From Azospirillum thiophilum (lineage in GTDB: Bacteria > Pseudomonadota > Alphaproteobacteria > Azospirillales > Azospirillaceae), in the NCBI RefSeq assembly GCF_001305595.1, contig NZ_CP012408.1:1-64000 (forward strand): a DNA stretch of 64,000 nucleotides, given 5' to 3'. The notes below the pieces were generated by a model. The model did not search any database. It worked only from the letters and a program-made list of their open reading frames with translations, and was not told the DNA's origin. Positions 61,086-64,000 of this stretch are shown one piece after another; the first letter of the stretch is position 1, and the number at the start of each line of letters is the position of its first letter. The position numbers and the translations under genes were made by a program.

Positions 61086-63116
61086 CTACTCGGTTGTGGC
61101 CATCAGGTGGTCGCGATAGACCCAGGCTTCCGTCGATTCCTCAGTGTCTGGCGGCTGGTAGGCGAAGCGAAGCCAACGGCCGTCACGCTCAAGAACCAGA
61201 ACACAGGTGCCAGCAGGCAGGTGACCGATCATTTTGCCGGTTCGGGCTGGTGTGGCCCGGATAGGGGCGTCGTGCTTGGTGACGTAACAGGTCTGCTGTA
61301 GGGCTGACATCATGCTGACCGCAGCGTAGGCGCCTGCGAGGAGGTCATTCCTGGATTGGATGAGGTCGTTCCTGGCTTGTAGATGTTCCGTATTTGGCGT
61401 GTCCGAAATCCAGCGGCCGACGCGCTCAAAGCCCTGGATCGATGACTCGATGGTACCCATGAGGATTAGGATGGTCATCCCGATCCTACCGATCATAAAC
61501 GCCCTTGTGAGCGGAGAGGCGTCGTGGAACTTCTCCATCCACGCTGCGAAGGCTTCAGCGATGCGGAGGTACGCCTCGGTCTGCCAAGCAAGCGCGGCCG
61601 CGGTGTCGTCCGGGTCGAGGTGGCTCGCTTCGTCCAGAATTTCTGCGGCCTGGAGTTCCGGCGTGTCGAACAGAAAGTCGTGTGGATCAATGCCGGCGGT
61701 GCGAGCAAGAGAAACGCCGACGATGGCATCTTGGAGGCGATCACCCCAGACCGTGCCTTGGAGCGACGACGCTACAGAGGCGGCAGCGAGTTGGGTGGCG
61801 GTATCGAAAACAGACTTGTGTTGGGCGGTCAGGGCCTGGAACCGTTCGAGATCCTTGATCGCCGACCGTGCCAGCATGCCTTCCGAACCGAGCGATGCCG
61901 ATTTGGCTACTGCGGCATCCAGGGCAGAGGCGGTGAGATCTTTCAGGATGCCAGATGTTGTAAGCACGCCATCAAAAAGAGACTTCGCCAAACTGGAGGC
62001 GTCGCGAAAGGCACTCCCGGCCAGAGGATCTGCGATGGAAGAGTTGGCCATGCCGGCATAGAGGCTGGACATGGTTGAGGCGCCTGCGGAAAGGGCTGTA
62101 AGTTCATTTGGCCACTTCGGCAGCATTGCCTCCATCATATCCTGATGTTTGGCCAGTAGACCAACGTCATCAGACATGAGTTTCCGTATGCGTTCACTCA
62201 ACAACGGAGACATGGACTGCAGGCCATGCGTCGCGCTCGCGATGGTATGAAGGACGGATTGGAGAGGTTTTGCCAGGAGTGTGTTCATAACACCGGGAGA
62301 TCCCAGTTCGAACTGGCGAGCGGCCTTGATGCTGCGGAGAACATCCTCGGGTGACGTAAGAGATGCCAAGGACTGCTCGGCGATGTTCTTCGGCGCCTGA
62401 CCAAGGCGGTGAAGGTCGTTGATCGCGGTCGCTGGATCGAACTGCTGGGCTGTCCGGATACTGCGGAGAACATCCTCGGATGACGTAAGGGATGCCAGCG
62501 ACTGCTCGGCGATGTTCTTTGGCGTCTGACCGAGGCGGTGAACATCGTTGATCGCGGTCGCTGGATCGAACTGCTGGGCCGCCTTGATGCTGCGGAGAAC
62601 ATCCTCGGGTGACGTAAGAGATGCCAAGGACTGTTCGGCGATGTTCTTTGGCGCCTGACCAAGGCGGTGAAGGTCGTTGATCGCGGTCGCTGGATCGAAC
62701 TGCTGGGCCGCCTTGATGCTGCGAAGAACATCCTCGGATGACGTAAGGGATGCCAGCGACTGCTCGGCGATGTTCTTTGGCGTCTGACTGAGGCGGTGAA
62801 GATCGTTGATCGCGGTCGCTGGATCGAACTGCTGGGCCGCCTTGATGCTGCGGAGAACATCCTCGGGTGACGTAAGAGATGCCAAGGACTGTTCGGCGAT
62901 GTTCTTTGGCGCCTGACCAAGGCGGTGAAGGTCGTTGATCGCGGTCGCTGGATCGAACTGCTGGGCCGCCTTGATGCTGCGAAGAACATCCTCGGGTGAC
63001 GTAAGAGATGCCAAGGACTGCTCGGCGATGTCCTTCGGCGGCTGACCAAGGCGCTGAAGGTCATGGATGCCACTCAACGAGCCAAAAGGGTCTTTCTTGA
63101 AGGAATCGATGGGCAT
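61086..63116 (-). CDS. tandem-repeat membrane protein with SH3-like C-terminus
   Basis: 676 residues from ATG 63116. Six 43-residue repeats occupy residues 11-268, each with Ser-Leu-Ala-Ser-Leu-Thr-Ser and Glu-Asp-Val-Leu-Arg-Ser-Ile. A long Ala/Ser-rich helical part follows, with a hydrophobic segment near 545-565 that could cross the membrane. The final 65 residues (Cys-Tyr-Val-Thr, Ile-Arg-Ala-Thr-Pro, Val-Leu-Val-Leu-Glu-Arg-Asp-Gly-Arg-Trp-Leu) resemble a bacterial SH3 domain. No catalytic motif. The repeats suggest a scaffold or binding surface that has varied by unit duplication. Confidence 0.7.
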   Translation of the reverse strand: MPIDSFKKDPFGSLSGIHDLQRLGQPPKDIAEQSLASLTSPEDVLRSIKAAQQFDPATAINDLHRLGQAPKNIAEQSLASLTSPEDVLRSIKAAQQFDPATAINDLHRLSQTPKNIAEQSLASLTSSEDVLRSIKAAQQFDPATAINDLHRLGQAPKNIAEQSLASLTSPEDVLRSIKAAQQFDPATAINDVHRLGQTPKNIAEQSLASLTSSEDVLRSIRTAQQFDPATAINDLHRLGQAPKNIAEQSLASLTSPEDVLRSIKAARQFELGSPGVMNTLLAKPLQSVLHTIASATHGLQSMSPLLSERIRKLMSDDVGLLAKHQDMMEAMLPKWPNELTALSAGASTMSSLYAGMANSSIADPLAGSAFRDASSLAKSLFDGVLTTSGILKDLTASALDAAVAKSASLGSEGMLARSAIKDLERFQALTAQHKSVFDTATQLAAASVASSLQGTVWGDRLQDAIVGVSLARTAGIDPHDFLFDTPELQAAEILDEASHLDPDDTAAALAWQTEAYLRIAEAFAAWMEKFHDASPLTRAFMIGRIGMTILILMGTIESSIQGFERVGRWISDTPNTEHLQARNDLIQSRNDLLAGAYAAVSMMSALQQTCYVTKHDAPIRATPARTGKMIGHLPAGTCVLVLERDGRWLRFAYQPPDTEESTEAWVYRDHLMATTE
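62313..63086. repeat. six 129-bp in-frame tandem repeats
   Basis: Six exact-length 129-bp units alternate between two sequence types (units with Gly-Gln-Ala-Pro and Ser-Pro-Glu, versus Gln-Thr-Pro and Ser-Ser-Glu), indicating a 258-bp higher-order unit that was itself duplicated. Confidence 0.9.
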
Positions 63117-63254
63117 GGCAGAGTGCAATCCATATGGGGAACGTCATTCTACCACAACCCAAAAGATGTTGGTAAGGGGTGGTGCAGATGCTTGGTTGAT
63201 CACCTTCATCTCAGCACTGGTTGATGTGCCTAACATCTCGCGGTCCTGCGCTCA

Positions 63255-63935
63255 TCATGAAGCGTAGGCCGCCCAGAACAGCCGTGCCTCAAAGCCGTCG
63301 ATTTGGCCGAGGTCGATCTCGCCCGTGGCAGAAGGAGGCGGGAATGCCTCCGTCGCGTCTCCAGGAGAGCGGCGCTGGTCGACGAGGTATGCTGTGACCG
63401 GATCTATCTCTCCCATCGCCTTGAGCAGACTCTGGCGCTTTGCCCGCGGGGTGTATTTCCAGGTCGCGCCGGTGTCGGCCGGGCCCAAGCGGACGATGGC
63501 CATGATGACGTACCGGCTCCTGATGCGCCGGTGCTGGTGCGCCGCCAGCCGTGCCAGGGTGTACGTGATCTCTTCCTGAAGGCCGCGGTATGGAGGATGC
63601 TTCAGTGCCCGGGCGCAGTCGAAATCGTAATACTGCTTGAGTTCGATGAGGTGGAGCCCTTCGTCCTGGCAGGTACCTCCGGCGATCGTGGCTTCGCCGT
63701 CGCACACGACGAGATCGATGTTCTGTTCACGGCCGTCGCCGGGGCCTCGGCCGCACTGCAGCCGCGAGAAGGTTACTTCCCTGATAGCGCGGCGGCCCCC
63801 CAGGATGGCGTTGATGCGGTCCCGGATCTTGGCGGCGATCAACGCTTCAGTCTTGGTGTCGATGGCGTCGCACAGGATCTCGGCCCGTGAGGTGGCGTCG
63901 AAGGTTGCGATGGCTTCGGCGATAATGTCCAGCAT
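63255..63935 (-). CDS. PD-(D/E)XK-like protein
   Basis: 226 residues, ATG 63935 with AAGGTGG upstream; an earlier ATG at 63977 lies near the window edge. Residues 60-110 contain Gln-Asn-Ile-Asp-Leu-Val-Val-Cys-Asp-Gly and Leu-His-Leu-Ile-Glu-Leu-Lys-Gln-Tyr, a D...ExK nuclease pattern. The second half is a basic helical and strand region. Function unknown; possible nuclease or its diverged relative. Confidence 0.55.
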   Translation of the reverse strand: MLDIIAEAIATFDATSRAEILCDAIDTKTEALIAAKIRDRINAILGGRRAIREVTFSRLQCGRGPGDGREQNIDLVVCDGEATIAGGTCQDEGLHLIELKQYYDFDCARALKHPPYRGLQEEITYTLARLAAHQHRRIRSRYVIMAIVRLGPADTGATWKYTPRAKRQSLLKAMGEIDPVTAYLVDQRRSPGDATEAFPPPSATGEIDLGQIDGFEARLFWAAYAS

Positions 63936-64000
63936 CAGCGGGCCACCTTGGCCGGCATGCCCGGCCACACCGCGCACGATGCGTGCGCGTGGGAAAGCAA

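Noticed and set aside
62313..63086. CRISPR array
   Set aside because: Units are contiguous 129-bp coding repeats without spacers.

Overview
This is a GC-rich, gene-dense accessory stretch of a large alphaproteobacterial plasmid or chromid. The codon bias, the ParAB/Rep_3 backbone and the style of the hypothetical proteins suggest a Rhodospirillales host of the Azospirillum type; that placement is an inference. No rRNA, tRNA or core metabolic operon was seen. The window holds a replication and partition backbone, at least one defence island, and many broken mobile-element genes.

Layout. 1-6.3 kb: short, tightly overlapping hypothetical genes, including an HTH protein, a lone MbcA/ParS-type antitoxin and a tiny lipoprotein. 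6.3-7.1 kb: an AT-rich insert of foreign composition. 7.1-14 kb: nuclease-fold genes (PD-(D/E)XK, a 731-aa protein ending in an Mrr domain, a uracil-DNA-glycosylase-like protein). 14.3-30.5 kb: a defence island. It contains a truncated and frameshifted integrase, a helicase-phospholipase D fusion resembling single-gene (type II) Mokosh, a YhcG/DUF1016 nuclease, a diverged remnant of a second phospholipase D domain, a 262-bp MITE-like element, and an opposing operon whose 1741-aa protein joins NERD, two kinase-like domains and an SF1 helicase (Mokosh type I-like) to a 514-aa partner. 30.7-37.4 kb: insertion-sequence wreckage, envelope genes, an HNH nuclease, a deleted SDR gene and a protein fusing a sigma-region-4-like HTH to a TnsA-like nuclease. 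37.5-40.6 kb: a lipoprotein, hypotheticals and a phosphatase-like protein lacking its catalytic arginine.

40.6-58 kb is the plasmid backbone. ParA and ParB are flanked by three copies of a GTTGC-N5-GCAAC palindrome, which are candidate centromere sites. A Rep-like gene faces an array of 21-bp iterons (origin 1). A second origin has about 20-bp TTCCTGACGTACGGGGCGCT iterons upstream of a Rep_3 initiator, followed in one operon by a DnaB-like helicase and a DnaG-like primase (origin 2). Between them lies an Nmad3-like gene broken by two frameshifts. 58-64 kb: HTH and DUF559/PD-(D/E)XK proteins, a four-copy 14-bp repeat, and a 676-aa protein with six 43-aa tandem repeats, a membrane segment and an SH3-like tail.

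Inferred logic: two iteron origins plus one partition system maintain the replicon, two of the replisome proteins are carried on it, and the cargo is dominated by nuclease, helicase and kinase genes typical of anti-phage or inter-element conflict. Decay (integrase, Nmad3, SDR, three IS remnants, the phospholipase D remnant) shows repeated turnover of that cargo.
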